Below, piece by piece: positions 63,057 to 64,000 of a DNA stretch of 64,000 bases. Source of the stretch: Vibrio cincinnatiensis DSM 19608 (GTDB taxonomy: Bacteria; Pseudomonadota; Gammaproteobacteria; Enterobacterales; Vibrionaceae); the NCBI RefSeq assembly GCF_900167345.1, contig NZ_FUXB01000001.1:62001-126000 (forward strand). Direction: 5' to 3'. Both the position numbers and the translations under genes were made by a program. Position 1 is the first letter of the stretch; each line of letters starts with the position of its first letter. The notes under the pieces were generated by a model. It was not told where the DNA came from. It ran no database searches and was given only the letters and a program-made list of their open reading frames with translations.

Positions 63057-63391
63057 TCGTTTCGGAAACAAACGTTTTTCTATCAAGGCTCACATTGGTG
63101 AGCCTTTTCTTTTTTATGCCGTTTCTATTTCTTCTGTGAATGATTTCTCCTGTCTTGTTATTGCTTGTATTGATATTTTCTATGTTTTTATCAGGAAAAG
63201 TGATTCTTCTTGGTTCATACTCAGTAGTGAGCATAATAATAAACCGACCATGGCTTGGTGTTAATGGCTTAGTAAACTCTTTTCGTTCAGTCAGGGAAGC
63301 AAGTGATTGCTTACCGATGTGCCTAAGGTAGTAAAGGGAATTGCACAATGAACGGTGCAGCTTAGAGATAACTTACTTAGAGGGATAAACC
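63057..63391. other. Intergenic region between serC and the chemoreceptor gene
   Basis: About 335 bases. It begins with the serC terminator (63085-63106) and must contain the chemoreceptor promoter; an AGAGGG site lies just before ATG 63392. No gene recognised. Confidence 0.5.
63085..63106 (+). terminator. Terminator after serC
   Basis: AAGGCTCAC (63085-63093) pairs with GTGAGCCTT (63098-63106), 4-base loop, followed by TTCTTTTTT. Confidence 0.88.
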
Positions 63392-64000
63392 ATGAAATTT
63401 AGCCATAAAGTGGTTGCAGCATCATCGGCCATGCTGTTGTTGACCTTGGCATTATTGTCCACCCAACAATATTTCACGATACGGGAAGAAATAGAAACGC
63501 AGGTGAATGGGAGTGTCGAAGAGATTGTCGCCGGTGTGCGCAGTACGGTGAGTAAAGACCTCAATGGAAGTAAAGTTCTTGCACAATATGTCACTGAATT
63601 AGTGCAAGTGGATATGGACCCAAACCATGTCGCCGATGTTTTAAGGCAATCCTCCTTGAAAGATAGCTTTATTCTTGTAGGTTTGGGGTATGAGAAAGAT
63701 GGGTCTTATGTAGGGAGTGACCCTAATTGGGACCCCGGTGTCACATGGGATCCAAGGGCTCGGCCTTGGTATCGAGATGCGAAAAATGCGGGTAAGTTGA
63801 CCATAACGGCCCCCTATGCAGACTCATCAACGGGAGAAATTTTAATTTCAATCGCCACTCCTGTGAATTATCGAGGACGATTCTCTGGGGCCATTTTCTT
63901 TGATGTGAGTTTGGTCTCTTTGGCGAAACTTGTGAATCAGGTTTCGTTATTTGATGCAGGTTATCTCTTTATTGTGGCTGATGATGGGACTTTAGTGGCG
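63392..64000 (+). CDS. Methyl-accepting chemotaxis protein, N-terminal part (runs off the window)
   Basis: The visible 203 residues begin with a membrane helix (KVVAASSAMLLLTLALLSTQ, residues 5-24) followed by a periplasmic dCache_1 sensor domain. DPRARPWYRDAKNAGKLTITAPYADSSTGEILISIATPV (about residues 126-164) is the ligand-binding signature of amino-acid type dCache receptors. HAMP and signalling domains would lie beyond the right edge. AGAGGG precedes ATG 63392. Confidence 0.88.
   Translation, partial: MKFSHKVVAASSAMLLLTLALLSTQQYFTIREEIETQVNGSVEEIVAGVRSTVSKDLNGSKVLAQYVTELVQVDMDPNHVADVLRQSSLKDSFILVGLGYEKDGSYVGSDPNWDPGVTWDPRARPWYRDAKNAGKLTITAPYADSSTGEILISIATPVNYRGRFSGAIFFDVSLVSLAKLVNQVSLFDAGYLFIVADDGTLVA

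Overview
The window looks like a chromosomal segment of a member of the Vibrionaceae, probably a diazotrophic Vibrio or close relative. The evidence is content and gene order: HexR, PanP-type aspartate decarboxylase, FabV, PsrA-FadE, YbjL next to GrxA, a TfoX/TfoY protein, HDOD and dCache chemoreceptor genes, all with gammaproteobacterial sequence character. A NifF-type flavodoxin behind a NifA/sigma-54 promoter, next to rnfCDGEH, suggests that a nif cluster lies just outside the left edge. No rRNA, tRNA, CRISPR, insertion sequence or prophage was recognised.

Layout. 1-3444: end of an rnf operon (C-tail, D, G, E, H) and nifF, an electron supply module for nitrogenase. 3628-5133: divergent rcnA/rcnR nickel-cobalt efflux pair with three phased operators. 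5331-7856: alanine racemase plus Na+/alanine symporter. 7857-8680: AT-rich gap. 8681-11527: dgcN-dgcA-D-amino acid transaminase, a D-glutamate/D-amino acid catabolic operon. 11530-13811: homocysteine S-methyltransferase plus APC permease, preceded by MetJ-box-like repeats. 13986-18646: iron-complex type ABC importer (divergent binding protein versus permease and ATPase, Fur-like box between) and an MFS exporter. 18848-22911: BCCT transporter, tandem Usp protein, SulP transporter.

23157-38120 is a stress and arsenic/phosphate region: ArsR-type repressor, SigZ-like sigma factor, SgrR with a candidate sgrS/sgrT on the other strand, a DUF318 permease with a thioredoxin-like partner, an acr3 gene carrying a one-base frameshift in a C run, the phoU-pstBACS operon with two PhoB-box clusters, and arsR-gapdh-tyrosine phosphatase-arsJ. 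The juxtaposition of high-affinity phosphate uptake and two arsenic efflux routes makes physiological sense because arsenate enters through phosphate transporters.

38326-64000 is mostly core metabolism and regulation: periplasmic alpha-carbonic anhydrase, aldehyde dehydrogenase, DUF1496 protein, ACC-deaminase-like enzyme, psrA-fadE with FadR and PsrA operators, fabV, ybjL, grxA, iron alcohol dehydrogenase, hexR, panP, a Vibrio periplasmic protein, lysO, HDOD protein, tfoX/Y, an outer-membrane barrel, a response regulator with a hybrid kinase whose receiver lacks the phospho-acceptor Asp, a DUF945 protein, serC, and the start of a chemoreceptor.

All identifications come from reading motifs and recalling protein families; no database search was run.
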